DNA from: Coriobacteriaceae bacterium
GTDB taxonomy: Bacteria > Actinomycetota > Coriobacteriia > Anaerosomatales > SLCP01
DNA: 64,000 nucleotides
Direction of reading: 5' to 3'
Assembly: GCA_003563465.1 (NCBI GenBank)
Contig: PWVH01000050.1
Coordinates: 1 to 64,000, forward strand
In this document: piece by piece, positions 8,858 through 18,104 of the stretch
How positions within the stretch are numbered: position 1 is the first letter of the stretch
How the letters are laid out: the number at the start of each line of letters is the position of its first letter
Notes under the pieces: generated by a model
What the model was told of the DNA's origin: nothing
Seen by the model: only the letters and a program-made list of their open reading frames with translations
Databases searched by the model: none
Made by a program: the position numbers and the translations under genes

Positions 8858-9145
8858 CTAGGCCCTAGACCTCGCCACGCTGAGAGCCCACTCGAAGAGC
8901 AGGAGAAGGACCACTGTGACAGCAGCGTCGACATCGAACACGCCGCCGTAAGGTGTCCTTACAACCGGAAGTCCGAAGGGAGGCACGAGCAAGTCGGTCA
9001 CGCGTATGAGTGCGTCGCCGAACGTTGTAGCGGCAATGGCTCCAAAGAACTCCACTACCAAGCGACCCGTGACTGCTATCGCAACCACAAAGAGAACGTT
9101 CATCACGATCGTCAAAAGGAGACGTAGCGAACTCGAGCCGCTCAT
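8858..9145 (-). CDS. Small integral membrane protein, YggT-like
   Basis: 95 residues with two clear hydrophobic segments (about residues 10-35 and 70-90). Between them are LLVPPFGLP and PYGGVFDVDAAVTVVLLLLFEW, which match the layout of the YggT family (proline-rich loop, then a G-x-x-D motif leading into the last helix). The ATG start has GGAG seven bases upstream; a longer open frame from 9211 has a less likely start. YggT proteins are linked to membrane and cell-division functions in some bacteria, but the molecular role is unclear. It lies 61 bp upstream of deoB. Confidence 0.6.
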   Translation of the reverse strand: MSGSSSLRLLLTIVMNVLFVVAIAVTGRLVVEFFGAIAATTFGDALIRVTDLLVPPFGLPVVRTPYGGVFDVDAAVTVVLLLLFEWALSVARSRA

Positions 9146-9224
9146 GATGAACTCCGTTCTCTTGTTCGGTTCTTGAGACGGATTATGGGGCGAAGAAGAG
9201 ATGAGCGCCACCGTGCGGCCGTGG

Positions 9225-9479
9225 CTAGCGCAGGGAATCAGAGATGATTCGTCCTATCATCATCTGGGCGACCTCATGTGAAGTCGGTGGGGCGACCGCC
9301 AGCCTGGCCCTTGCCGCCTCGACACGCTCCTGACGGCACTCGGGCATGCTGTCGAGGGTCTGCCGGACGCGGTCGATCAGCTCAGCGGACACTTCACAAG
9401 GACCTTTGTTTTGGCACAAGGTGTTGTCGTACTGCAGGAAACGCAAGGCGATGCGGACCTGCTCTTCTGAGATCATCAT
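9225..9479 (-). CDS. Small protein resembling the C-terminus of FlgM anti-sigma factors
   Basis: 84 residues, soluble, start at tandem ATGs (9479/9476) with no convincing ribosome-binding site. The second half (ERVEAARARLA ... SHEVAQMMIGRII) has the spacing of the FlgM C-terminal region, in which an R-x-x-x-V-x-x-x-R helix and a second helix wrap sigma-28. Two Cys occur at LCQNKGPC. No flagellar or sigma-28 gene is in this window, so an anti-sigma role is only a suggestion. It sits between the nuo operon end and the yggT-like gene, 94 bp after nuoN. Confidence 0.42.
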   Translation of the reverse strand: MMISEEQVRIALRFLQYDNTLCQNKGPCEVSAELIDRVRQTLDSMPECRQERVEAARARLAVAPPTSHEVAQMMIGRIISDSLR

Positions 9480-9573
9480 GTTGTGGAAGATATCGGCGGG
9501 ATTCGCAACGCACTTGACACTTCACAGCCGATCGCGGCATGGCACTCTCTCAAGACATCGCCTGCGCGAAGGA

Positions 9574-11061
9574 CTACCCGAAGGTGAAGAAACGCATCAG
9601 CCCTTCGATGCCGGCGATCAGCGGTACGATTCCGACTCCGAGCAGTACCGCCGCGCAGAGCACGACGGCAATCTCGGGCCCCCTCCCCGACTCCTCAGGC
9701 CCCGAAATGTCAGCCATATCTCTGTCGGGCGGCGAAGACCCTGGCACCTCCGCTTCTGCGAAAGACTCTTCGGGCTCGTCGAAATAGAGTGACTTCAGTA
9801 CCGATCCGTAGTATCCGAAAGAGATTACTGACGCAAGCACACCTATCAAGGCCAACCACCAATGCCCGACGGCAACCGCACTTCCGAAGACCAGGAACTT
9901 GCCCCAGAAGCCTGCGGTGAGCGGCATGCCCACGAGGGAGAACATCGCCACTGCAAGGGCCGCGGAGAGCCAACGTCGCTCTTGTCCGAGCCCCGCCAGA
10001 CCGGCGATGCTGCCATCCCACCGGGGCCGTGCCGAACGAACCGCGGCGGCTGCGAGAAACGATGCCGACCCGGCAACGGCATAAGCGGAGACGAGCACCG
10101 CAGCCGGAGTCATGGCCACGCTGCCGACGGAAAGCGCGACGAGAGCGTATCCGACCTGTGCGACTCCCGCATAAGCCAGCATACGTGTGTAGGAGAACTG
10201 GGTCAGCCCACCGAGGGAACCGAACACCATAGATGCTACCGCTATAGCGCCAAAGACCCAGAGCAAGTACTCGGATGCGACGTTAGCGAACACAGCTCGC
10301 GTGTATAGCGTCATCATCGCAACGATCGCCGCGATCTTGGGCAATCCGGCCAGCATAGCTGAGGCATACGGGGGTGCCGTTTCGAATGCGTCGAGCGCCC
10401 ACGAGTGGAAGGGAAACGCACCAAGCTTGTAGGCGAGCGCGACGCCGATGAGCACGAAAGCGGTCGTTACCGGTGGACCTGGGGAGCTCACCATAAGAGT
10501 GCGGATCCATACATAAGACGTCGTGTTGCCGTGCAGGCCGAAGACGATCGCCAGGCCCAGTACGAACAGACCGGTCGCGACGGCACCTTGTATGAAATAC
10601 TTGATCGCCGCCTCTGTGGCAGAAGCGGTTCGGGCGGACCACACGAGGGCATACGCGCAAAGAGCCATCGCTTCGAGTGCTATCAGCAAGACAAGAATGT
10701 CTGCAGCGGCGACGATTGTAGCCGCAGAAGCGATGACCACGGCACTCAGAGCAGCCAGTCCACCGCCGTGATCAGCACGAACCAACCTCGGCCACGACGC
10801 GGCCAGCATCAGCGCACCGAGTCCGCAGATGACGGAAACGGTACCTGAGAATCCCCCTCCGGACAGCGCCACATCTCCAGTGAGCGCCGTGGGTCGTCCG
10901 ACTGCCGCGGCTCCTAGGACACACGCCAAAGCAGCGCCGGCTACCGCCGCAACTACGGCATGGTGACGACGCTCGAAGGCATCCAACGCAATCGCGACGG
11001 CAGCGCCCGTGATGCAGGCGATCTGGGGCGCAAAGGCACTGAGTATAGTGACTTCGGCCAC
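9574..11061 (-). CDS. nuoN: NADH-quinone oxidoreductase subunit N
   Basis: 495 residues, about 13-14 membrane helices. It is one of the three antiporter-like proton-pumping subunits of complex I. LLIALEAMALCAYALVWS carries the conserved helix-5 Glu, and the helix-7/8 lysine region (TALVLIGVALAYKLGAFPFHSWALDA) is clear. The C-terminal ~60 residues include an acidic soluble loop (DEPEESFAEAE) not typical of the family, possibly lineage-specific. I chose the GTG at 11061: AGGAGG lies eight bases upstream and it starts one base after the nuoM stop. An in-frame GTG at 11070 is too close to the site. It is the last gene of the nuo operon. Confidence 0.95.
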   Translation of the reverse strand: MAEVTILSAFAPQIACITGAAVAIALDAFERRHHAVVAAVAGAALACVLGAAAVGRPTALTGDVALSGGGFSGTVSVICGLGALMLAASWPRLVRADHGGGLAALSAVVIASAATIVAAADILVLLIALEAMALCAYALVWSARTASATEAAIKYFIQGAVATGLFVLGLAIVFGLHGNTTSYVWIRTLMVSSPGPPVTTAFVLIGVALAYKLGAFPFHSWALDAFETAPPYASAMLAGLPKIAAIVAMMTLYTRAVFANVASEYLLWVFGAIAVASMVFGSLGGLTQFSYTRMLAYAGVAQVGYALVALSVGSVAMTPAAVLVSAYAVAGSASFLAAAAVRSARPRWDGSIAGLAGLGQERRWLSAALAVAMFSLVGMPLTAGFWGKFLVFGSAVAVGHWWLALIGVLASVISFGYYGSVLKSLYFDEPEESFAEAEVPGSSPPDRDMADISGPEESGRGPEIAVVLCAAVLLGVGIVPLIAGIEGLMRFFTFG

Positions 11062-11062
11062 G

Positions 11063-12511
11063 TCAGACACCTCCTGCGATCAACTCGGCAAGTGTCGCGA
11101 ACGCGTCTCCTGACATGTTGAGCACGATCGCCGGACACACGCCCAAGACGACGATGGCTGCAACAAGCAGCATCACCGGCACTAGATCGCCAGCATCCAG
11201 GTCGCGAAGGGCTCTCCACTCCTCGGCTGGTGGACCGTGCACGACCTCCCGGACAGCGCGCAGGTTGTAGGCTGCGGCGATCACCACCCCGATCATCGCG
11301 GGAATCATCGGCCACGACCATGCACCGAACGCCTCGATCACGGAAAGGAACTCCCCGGGGAAACCGGACAGCCCAGGTAGACCCAGGCTCGCAAGCGCTC
11401 CGAAGGTCAACGCCGAGCCCCAGCGTGGAGTGACGACACCCAGTCCTGCGAAACGTGAGATCTCACGAGTGTGCGTGCGCACGTACAGTTGCCCCACCAA
11501 GAGGAAGAGCAGCGGAGCGACCAGGCCGTGGCTCACCATAACTAGCATCGCTCCAGCAATTCCACGCTCCGTGCCCGCCGAGATCGCAAGAAGAACGAAG
11601 CCCATGTGCGATACGCTCGACAGCGCCACGAGCCGCTTCAAGTCGCTTTGCACGAGAGCTAGCGCCGCTCCGTAGATGATTCCGACAATCCCCAGGACTG
11701 CGAAGACGATCCCTGCATGCGCAAAACTCCCTGGCGAAATCGGCAGTGCCAGGCGAAGCAGTCCATATCCGCCCATCTTCAGAAGCACACCAGCTAACAG
11801 GATTGAGCCTGCAGTGGGAGCCTCGACGTGCGCGTCGGGTAGCCACGTGTGGACAGGAAAAGCGGGAAGTTTGACAAGCATGCCGATAGCGATCAGCCAG
11901 AATACGAGCGAGGGCTGTGCCAACGCCGTACGGCCCGAGACGAGCATGGAGATGTCGGTCTGCCCGATGCCGAAGACGGCCATGAGTATGCCGACCAGCA
12001 TAAACGCGCTGCCTGCGAAGGTGTAGATGAAGAACTTCATCGCTGCATGACGACGGTTCTCATGTCCCCAGATACCGATCAAGAAGTACATCGGGATGAG
12101 AACAGCTTCCCAGAACACGTACAGAAGAACGACATCGGCGGCCAGGAATACCCCGGTCACCGAAGCTTGAAGTCCGAGCAGAAGCGCATGATGCACGCTG
12201 GACCGATTATGTTCCCCCCAAGATGCGAGGACCGCTACCAGCCCGGTTAAGGCGGTCAGTGCAAGCAGCGGTGCGGATAGACCGTCGATTCGCAAGTCCC
12301 AGAAAGGCACCGTATCGCGTGCTACCCGCCAACCTTCAAGCGCTACACCACTGAAGATGCCCTCAGCGGCCAAGAACGCAAGAACTCCAGCGGAAGCGAT
12401 AGTGGCACCCAGAGACGCAAGCCTGGAAGCCCGTGCCGACAGGCGGCCGACGCCAACGCACAAGGCAGCGCCTACAAGGGGTACCAGAATCAGGAGTTCT
12501 ACAGCGAACAT
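11063..12511 (-). CDS. nuoM: NADH-quinone oxidoreductase subunit M
   Basis: 482 residues, about 14 membrane helices; antiporter-like proton-pumping subunit. LLYVFWEAVLIPMYFLIGIWG contains the essential helix-5 Glu, and VKLPAFPVHTWLPDAHVEAPT is the conserved helix-7/8 region with its Lys. Length is close to the usual 490-510. The ATG start has GGGGG seven bases upstream and follows the nuoL stop by one base. It sits between nuoL and nuoN as in the canonical order. Confidence 0.96.
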   Translation of the reverse strand: MFAVELLILVPLVGAALCVGVGRLSARASRLASLGATIASAGVLAFLAAEGIFSGVALEGWRVARDTVPFWDLRIDGLSAPLLALTALTGLVAVLASWGEHNRSSVHHALLLGLQASVTGVFLAADVVLLYVFWEAVLIPMYFLIGIWGHENRRHAAMKFFIYTFAGSAFMLVGILMAVFGIGQTDISMLVSGRTALAQPSLVFWLIAIGMLVKLPAFPVHTWLPDAHVEAPTAGSILLAGVLLKMGGYGLLRLALPISPGSFAHAGIVFAVLGIVGIIYGAALALVQSDLKRLVALSSVSHMGFVLLAISAGTERGIAGAMLVMVSHGLVAPLLFLLVGQLYVRTHTREISRFAGLGVVTPRWGSALTFGALASLGLPGLSGFPGEFLSVIEAFGAWSWPMIPAMIGVVIAAAYNLRAVREVVHGPPAEEWRALRDLDAGDLVPVMLLVAAIVVLGVCPAIVLNMSGDAFATLAELIAGGV

Positions 12512-12512
12512 G

Positions 12513-14357
12513 CTAGAACCCCCGTCCCAGGTAAGCGACTAACGCAAGCAAGGCAACAGCACCGGCGCCGGACATGATGGCATACCATTGCGCGTCGCCT
12601 GACTGCAGCGACGTGAAGCCCCGTCCGAGGCGTCGAGCCGCCGGCCCCGTTCCTTCTGCGATCCTGTTGATCAACGAGCCCTCGACGAATACATCAAGAA
12701 GCGCCGAAGCCCGAGTGACAGGCCCTACCAGCATCGCATTGACAAGCGCATCTCCGCCCCATCCCCCGCGAGCGATAATGATGAGTTTTCCGGTTGACGT
12801 CGAGGGTCCAGGGTCGCTGGCAGAAGCCGCAGTGAACCATCCGCTGAGCAACCCGACGATGGCTATGCCAGCGGACGCGAGAGCGATTCCTGGGTCGAGA
12901 TCACCATGATGCCCCCCTATCAACGCTGCAATCACCCCGCCAGTGACACCAAAGATGGCGGCGCCGACAGCGAGCACCAGAAGCGGCAGCTGCATTTCCG
13001 GACCGCCCTCATGAGGATGTCCCGCACCTCGGTAGGTCCCGAAGAACGCGAGCCGGGTAGTACGAGCGACGTAAAACGCGGTCAGAAGGCTGGCACCGAA
13101 GAGTACGGCCGCCCAGAGCGGCTGCACGCCCCAGACACCGTGCAGGATCTCATCCTTGCTGAAGAAGCCTGCCAAGGGCGGTACCCCTGCTAGAGCTAGT
13201 GCGCCAACAGCCCAAGTCGCACCCGTGATCGGCATTCTCTTGAACAAACCACCCATTTCGTAGACATCCTGAACGCCCCCACAACCGTGAATCACGCTGC
13301 CGGAGCCAAGGAAGAGCAACGCCTTGAACATGGCATGCGTGACCAGGTGAAAGAGTGCGGCCTCCCACGCTCCGGCGCCGAGAGCAGCGAACATGAAGCC
13401 GAGTTGGCTGATTGTCGAGTAGGCGAGCACCTTCTTGATGTCGCGCTGGGCAGCTGCGGCGCAAGCAGCTGCAATCGCCGTGAAGCCGCCTATCGCGAGG
13501 GTCACCATGGCCGCTGTAGCCGACAGCGAGTAGAGTGGCCATATGCGTACGATCAAGAAAACGCCAGCGGCAACCATTGTCGCCGCGTGGATCAAGGCCG
13601 AGACGGGTGTGGGACCTTCCATGGCGTCGGGCAGCCATATGTGTAGCGGGAACTGAGCGGACTTGCCCACCGCACCAAAGAGTAGCAGCAGACTCACACT
13701 GGTGAGAACCGCTCCCGGTAGTGCGCTAGCCATCCCGAAGACCGCAGCATACGAGAGGTCGCCGACCTCTCGCCACAGAAGCGCAAGTGCGAGCAGGAGT
13801 CCGATATCACCTACGCGAGTCGTCAAGAAGGCCTTCACCGCTGCTTTGGCCGCGGCGGGTTTCGTGAACCAGAAGCCGATCAGAAGGTAGGAGCAAGCGC
13901 CGACAAGCTCCCAGCCTATGAAGAGACCAAGGAACCCATCAGCGAGTACCAGAAGGCTCATCGATGCTGTGAACAGCGACAGGGTTGCAAAGTAGCGAGG
14001 CAGCCCCCTCTCGCCAGCCATGTATCCCGAGGAGAAGACCATGACGAGTAATGCCACCATTCCGACAACGACAAGCATGAGCCCAGTCAGTCCGTCGACA
14101 GCCCAGCCAACAGCCATCCCGCCGTCTCCAGCTGCGGGCAGCCATACCGCAGCACCTCGTGCCAGCACGCCGCCTTTCTCTGCCGCGGACAACACCTCGA
14201 AGCAAGCCACGATACCGTAGAAGAGAACCCAAGCGGGTGCCAACGCCGAGACATACGCGATTCCTCGTCCGAGGAATCGCCCGACGAGTCCGACCAACAA
14301 CGCGATCGCAAGAGGCAGCGCGACTACCGACCAGCCGTATGCGAGCACCACGCTCAC
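12513..14357 (-). CDS. nuoL: NADH-quinone oxidoreductase subunit L
   Basis: 614 residues, about 16 membrane helices including the C-terminal lateral amphipathic helix region. GWELVGACSYLLIGFW carries the conserved Glu; GKSAQFPLHIWLPDAMEGPTPVSALIHAATMV is the signature around the proton channel Lys/His. It is the distal pumping subunit of complex I. The GTG start directly follows the nuoK stop, with AGAGG four bases upstream. Length is normal for the family, so the lateral helix appears complete. Confidence 0.96.
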   Translation of the reverse strand: MSVVLAYGWSVVALPLAIALLVGLVGRFLGRGIAYVSALAPAWVLFYGIVACFEVLSAAEKGGVLARGAAVWLPAAGDGGMAVGWAVDGLTGLMLVVVGMVALLVMVFSSGYMAGERGLPRYFATLSLFTASMSLLVLADGFLGLFIGWELVGACSYLLIGFWFTKPAAAKAAVKAFLTTRVGDIGLLLALALLWREVGDLSYAAVFGMASALPGAVLTSVSLLLLFGAVGKSAQFPLHIWLPDAMEGPTPVSALIHAATMVAAGVFLIVRIWPLYSLSATAAMVTLAIGGFTAIAAACAAAAQRDIKKVLAYSTISQLGFMFAALGAGAWEAALFHLVTHAMFKALLFLGSGSVIHGCGGVQDVYEMGGLFKRMPITGATWAVGALALAGVPPLAGFFSKDEILHGVWGVQPLWAAVLFGASLLTAFYVARTTRLAFFGTYRGAGHPHEGGPEMQLPLLVLAVGAAIFGVTGGVIAALIGGHHGDLDPGIALASAGIAIVGLLSGWFTAASASDPGPSTSTGKLIIIARGGWGGDALVNAMLVGPVTRASALLDVFVEGSLINRIAEGTGPAARRLGRGFTSLQSGDAQWYAIMSGAGAVALLALVAYLGRGF

Positions 14358-14663
14358 CTAACCTCTCACCTTCACGATCTCGTCGATACGTGTGGTCTTA
14401 AAGCGTCGTGAGACCGAGATCACGAGAGCGAGACCGACAGCGGCCTCGGCAGCAGCCAGGACAATCACCATAAGTCCTACGCCTTCGACCATGCCTTCCG
14501 AGCCTTGTACGGTCCTTCCGGCAACGGCGAGACCGACGAGGAGCAAAGTAGCGGACCCCAGCATCACCTCTATGCTCGCTAGAATCGCTACGAGATCACG
14601 GCGAGTGAGCACACCGTAGAGCCCTATACAGAACAGTCCTACTGCAATCACAAGCAGGCTCAC
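14358..14663 (-). CDS. nuoK: NADH-quinone oxidoreductase subunit K
   Basis: 101 residues with three membrane helices, the standard NuoK size. The helix-2 Glu in LASIEVMLGSATLLLVGLA and the helix-3 Glu in LAAAEAAVGLALVISVSRR are the two buried glutamates that link the E-channel to the antiporter subunits. The GTG start overlaps the nuoJ stop by 4 bp (GTGA), with GGAGGTGAT upstream. Confidence 0.95.
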   Translation of the reverse strand: MSLLVIAVGLFCIGLYGVLTRRDLVAILASIEVMLGSATLLLVGLAVAGRTVQGSEGMVEGVGLMVIVLAAAEAAVGLALVISVSRRFKTTRIDEIVKVRG

Positions 14664-15157
14664 CGCTCATCACCTCCGCGCATGATCACTACAACGACCA
14701 CTAGCGCGACAAGAAGGAGGACGCCTGCCATCTCGAAGTGGGCGAGCATCGGGCCGAGGAGTGCCTCGGCCAGCTCGGTTGTCCCGGTCACGAGTCCGTG
14801 ATCCACTGTGTCGGGCACTACTCCGCTGAGAGCGGTCACGACCATCACGAACAGACCGCCGGCGACTGCGACCGCAGAGACGTCATGGCGGGTCTCGAGT
14901 CTCGGAGAGCCATCCGGAGTGCGGTGAACGAGCATGATTGCGAAAAGCATCAAAACGAGAACGCCGCCCACGTAGACGAAGAGCTGCGCGACACCAAGAA
15001 ACGTCGCACCCCAGTAAACGAAGAAGCCGGCAACAGCTAGTAGGAACGCTCCGAGGCCGATCGCCATGCGAGAGACGTCTGCGGCAAAGACCGTCGCGAG
15101 GCCTCCAGCCACAGCTACGATTCCCAAGACCGTAAACACCGCGCTCTCGACACTCAA
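14660..15157 (-). CDS. nuoJ: NADH-quinone oxidoreductase subunit J
   Basis: 165 residues with five predicted membrane helices. GATFLGVAQLFVYVGGVLVLMLFAIML is the conserved helix-3 region where a pi-bulge forms in complex I. The start is a TTG overlapping the upstream stop by 4 bp (TTGA), with GGGGAGG seven bases before it. It follows the NuoI chimera directly, as nuoJ follows nuoI in canonical operons, which supports that chimera as the functional NuoI. Confidence 0.94.
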   Translation of the reverse strand: MSVESAVFTVLGIVAVAGGLATVFAADVSRMAIGLGAFLLAVAGFFVYWGATFLGVAQLFVYVGGVLVLMLFAIMLVHRTPDGSPRLETRHDVSAVAVAGGLFVMVVTALSGVVPDTVDHGLVTGTTELAEALLGPMLAHFEMAGVLLLVALVVVVVIMRGGDER

Positions 15158-17157
15158 TCCGACACCTCCCCGTTTCCTTCGCGCCCTGAATCGCGTCCAG
15201 TCGCTCGTGTGCCCTCGCCACTCCTGAGCATCTCATCGCAATCGAAGACCATCAGATCACGATGGAAGAAGGTCAGTTCGTATTGTCCTGTGTGCGTAAG
15301 TGCGTCCGTAGGACACTGTTGGGCGCACAAGCCACAGAAGCAGCACTTCGAGAGATCGAGATCGTAGAGCGTGACTCGTCGCTGACCCGGGTCGTCGATG
15401 CGCTCCACCTGTATCGCGTAGTCCGGACACGTCCGGGCGCAGAAGGTGCATCCCACACACACCTCGGACTGGCACCTCAAACACCTCATCGCCTCGCCCA
15501 GGGCCTCCATTTGTGTCAGCCCGAGCTCGACAGGACGGAAGTCAGTGACCCTTTCCTCGGGTCGGGCCATCGGCACGGTGACGCGACGACGTTCCCCTTC
15601 GACTCCATCGAGGAGGGCGGGCTGATACTCCTCGTAGAGGGGAACCGGACGTACGACTCTTCCCTCAGTCACGCTCTGCCCCTGCAAGTAGCGATGGATC
15701 GACTCTGCTGCCTCGTGACCTGTGGCGATAGAGACGATCGCGCTCCCAGGACCGGTCACGACCTCACCGCATGCAAAGACCTGTTCCTGGGCGGTGGTGA
15801 ACACCGTCCCATCAACAGGTAGCATCCCGCGGTCGGTCAGAGTGAGCTCGGAGCCCTCGATCACGTCTGCGAGCACCGGCGCCTGGCCGATCGCGAAGAC
15901 CACAACGTCTGTCGATATGTCCGTGTACTCATCACCGAATTCGGGAGCGAAGCGGCCCTTCTCGTCGAAAACCGAGATGCACTCGCGCATCCTCATGCCT
16001 CGAACCGATCCGATCGCGCTCACCAACACCTCTTCGGGACCCAAAGAGCACATCGCAATCACGCCCTCATCGAGGGCTTCTTCGATCTCCCAGGGATGAC
16101 ATGGCATCTCGGCGTCGGACTCGAGGCATGCAAGTCGGACTTCCGTAGCTCCGGTACGCAGAGCGCAACGCGCAACATCAACGGCTACGTTACCGCCTCC
16201 GATAACAAGCACCCTAAGCCCCTTAACGCCCGCATCGCCCTTCCAGTTCGCTGCGCGCAGAAACGGGAGTGCGCCCTCCACGCCTTCGGCGTCGTGACCA
16301 GGAAGCGGCAGTATGCGGCTCTCCTGAAGACCAACGGCTATCAGGACCGCGTCGTAGACGTCGAGTAGACGGTGCATCGACACATTCTTGCCTACCTCGA
16401 CCCCAAGCTTGAGATCTAGGCCCATCTTGACGAGGTTTCCTATCTCGTCATGCAGCACCTCTCGAGGTAGGCGGTAGGCAGGCACACCCGAGTAGAGCGC
16501 GCCGCCGGGCTTCTCGTCCTTCTCGTAGACCGTCACGCGGTAGCCGAGTCTCATCAAATCGTACGCAGCAGTGAGACCGGACGGCCCGGAGCCTATGATT
16601 GCTATGCGCTCATCGTGGTGAACAGTAAAGGGCTTCAACCGCTCGTCGGCCACTTTCCGGTATTCCTCGTAGGCGTGTCGATGCAGCGGGCGGATGGCTA
16701 TGGGCTCGTCATAATAGTTGCGCCTGCATGCTGACTCGCAAGGATGATGACAGATTCGGCCCAGTACCCCAGGGAATATGTTTCGCTCGCGCACGAGTTC
16801 GTACGCCTCAGATGGCTTCCCCTCGCCGAGGAGATAACCCTGGCCGCGCGCGTCGACGTTAGCGGGGCAGTTTCCTACGCACGCGGGCAGGCGATTCTCA
16901 CGATAGAGCCCGTCGATCAGGGCATTGTAGGCTGGCGGCCCTGCGGAAAGCACGGAGATCTCGTCGCGACCGAGAACGCCGCGAAGTCTCAGCGCACCAC
17001 GCCACCGGGGTGACAGGACTACCTTCTCCCTCGGGTATCGCACGGTACCGACAGGGCGCAGAGCTTGCCTGCCCGTGATGGTCAGACCGGTGAGCAGGGA
17101 GCGCACCCGCGCAAAGATGCCTGCTGCGCCAGAGGGGTAGTCATTTGTGGCGTTCAC
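15154..17157 (-). CDS. NuoI split by a GltD-type FAD/NAD(P) oxidoreductase (complex I electron-input chimera)
   Basis: 667 residues in the nuoI slot. Residues ~15-60 match the NuoI N-terminal segment (LLTGLTITGRQALRP, TVRYPREKVVLSPRWRG). Residues ~85-165 are the GltD-type N-terminal Fe-S domain (Cys 93, 97, 136, 140, 144; GRICHHPCESAC). Residues ~183-500 are the two-Rossmann oxidoreductase with FAD motif IIGSGPSG (~188) and NAD(P) motif VIGGGNVAVDVA (~318). Residues ~545-645 return to NuoI: two [4Fe-4S] motifs (C567xxC570xxC573xxxC577P; C605xxC608xxC611xxxC615P), then TGQYELTFFHRDLMVFD as in NuoI. The GTG start forms GTGA with the nuoH stop and has GGTGATC eight bases upstream. Since nuoE, F and G are absent, it probably oxidises NAD(P)H and feeds NuoB directly. 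Domain identities are secure; function is inferred. Confidence 0.88.
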   Translation of the reverse strand: MNATNDYPSGAAGIFARVRSLLTGLTITGRQALRPVGTVRYPREKVVLSPRWRGALRLRGVLGRDEISVLSAGPPAYNALIDGLYRENRLPACVGNCPANVDARGQGYLLGEGKPSEAYELVRERNIFPGVLGRICHHPCESACRRNYYDEPIAIRPLHRHAYEEYRKVADERLKPFTVHHDERIAIIGSGPSGLTAAYDLMRLGYRVTVYEKDEKPGGALYSGVPAYRLPREVLHDEIGNLVKMGLDLKLGVEVGKNVSMHRLLDVYDAVLIAVGLQESRILPLPGHDAEGVEGALPFLRAANWKGDAGVKGLRVLVIGGGNVAVDVARCALRTGATEVRLACLESDAEMPCHPWEIEEALDEGVIAMCSLGPEEVLVSAIGSVRGMRMRECISVFDEKGRFAPEFGDEYTDISTDVVVFAIGQAPVLADVIEGSELTLTDRGMLPVDGTVFTTAQEQVFACGEVVTGPGSAIVSIATGHEAAESIHRYLQGQSVTEGRVVRPVPLYEEYQPALLDGVEGERRRVTVPMARPEERVTDFRPVELGLTQMEALGEAMRCLRCQSEVCVGCTFCARTCPDYAIQVERIDDPGQRRVTLYDLDLSKCCFCGLCAQQCPTDALTHTGQYELTFFHRDLMVFDCDEMLRSGEGTRATGRDSGREGNGEVSD

Positions 17158-18104
17158 AGCCACGAGATCACCGCCCCTACCAACACGAGTTGAATGAGCG
17201 CCATCGGGGTGAGTACCTTCCATGCGGTCGCCATGAGCTGGTCTGGGCGCATGCGTGGGAAGGTCCACGACACCCAGAGCATCAGCAGCGCGATGACCAG
17301 GGCCTTCAGAACGAATACGATCACTCCGAGCGCTCCAGGAACGCCGAGATAGCCTCCGAAGAACACGGCGGCGCCGAATAGCGAGGCAGCGACGAGACCA
17401 CCGTACTCGGCCATCGCGAAGATGGCCCATCGGATTCCCGAGTAGTCAGCGAACGGGCCGGCGACGAGCTCGGCCTCAGCCTCTGGTAAGTCGAACGGAA
17501 CGCGGTTGATCTCGGCAAGTGAAGCGATGAAGTAGACGATGAAGCCTATGAAGGTCAGTGGTATCCACCACCACTGCCATGCGTCCATGATGTCTAGGGG
17601 GCGCATCGAACCAGCGAGCAGCACGACCGGCAGCACCGACAGGGTGCGCGGAAGCTCGTAAGAGATCATCTGAGCTGCGGCGCGAAGTCCCCCGAGTGTG
17701 GCGTAAGTGTTGCGAGAAGACCATCCGGCAAGTAGCACGCCCACCACAGAAATTGCGGGCACGGCGACGAAGAAAAGCACGCCGACCCCCGTGTCGATGG
17801 GTGCGAACCCGTAGGCGTACGGAATCACAGCGAGCGACATCGCAGCAGGCGCGAATACGATCAGGGGTGCTACCCGAAAGATGCGTACGTCGACGGCTGC
17901 AGGGGTGATGTCTTCTTTGAGCAGGAGCTTCAAAGTGTCGGCGCCGGTCTGGAGCAGACCGAAGGGACCTAACTCCTGAGGCCCGTAGCGTAACTGTATG
18001 CGTCCGGCGATCTTCCGCTCGCCCCACACCCCGATGAAGGCTGCAAGCGAGATGACCATACCGGCGGCAAGACCGTATATCGCTCCCCAAATGAGGCCGC
18101 TCAC
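17154..18104 (-). CDS. nuoH: NADH-quinone oxidoreductase subunit H
   Basis: 316 residues, about eight membrane helices. NuoH forms the quinone entry site with NuoB and NuoD and the start of the E-channel. GERKIAGRIQLRYGPQELGPFGLLQTGADTLKLL is the conserved first loop; NRVPFDLPEAEAELVAG is the acidic quinone-channel loop. The GTG start forms GTGA with the nuoD stop, with GGAGG seven bases upstream. The gene directly upstream is nuoD: the usual nuoEFG positions hold nothing. Confidence 0.96.
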   Translation of the reverse strand: MSGLIWGAIYGLAAGMVISLAAFIGVWGERKIAGRIQLRYGPQELGPFGLLQTGADTLKLLLKEDITPAAVDVRIFRVAPLIVFAPAAMSLAVIPYAYGFAPIDTGVGVLFFVAVPAISVVGVLLAGWSSRNTYATLGGLRAAAQMISYELPRTLSVLPVVLLAGSMRPLDIMDAWQWWWIPLTFIGFIVYFIASLAEINRVPFDLPEAEAELVAGPFADYSGIRWAIFAMAEYGGLVAASLFGAAVFFGGYLGVPGALGVIVFVLKALVIALLMLWVSWTFPRMRPDQLMATAWKVLTPMALIQLVLVGAVISWL

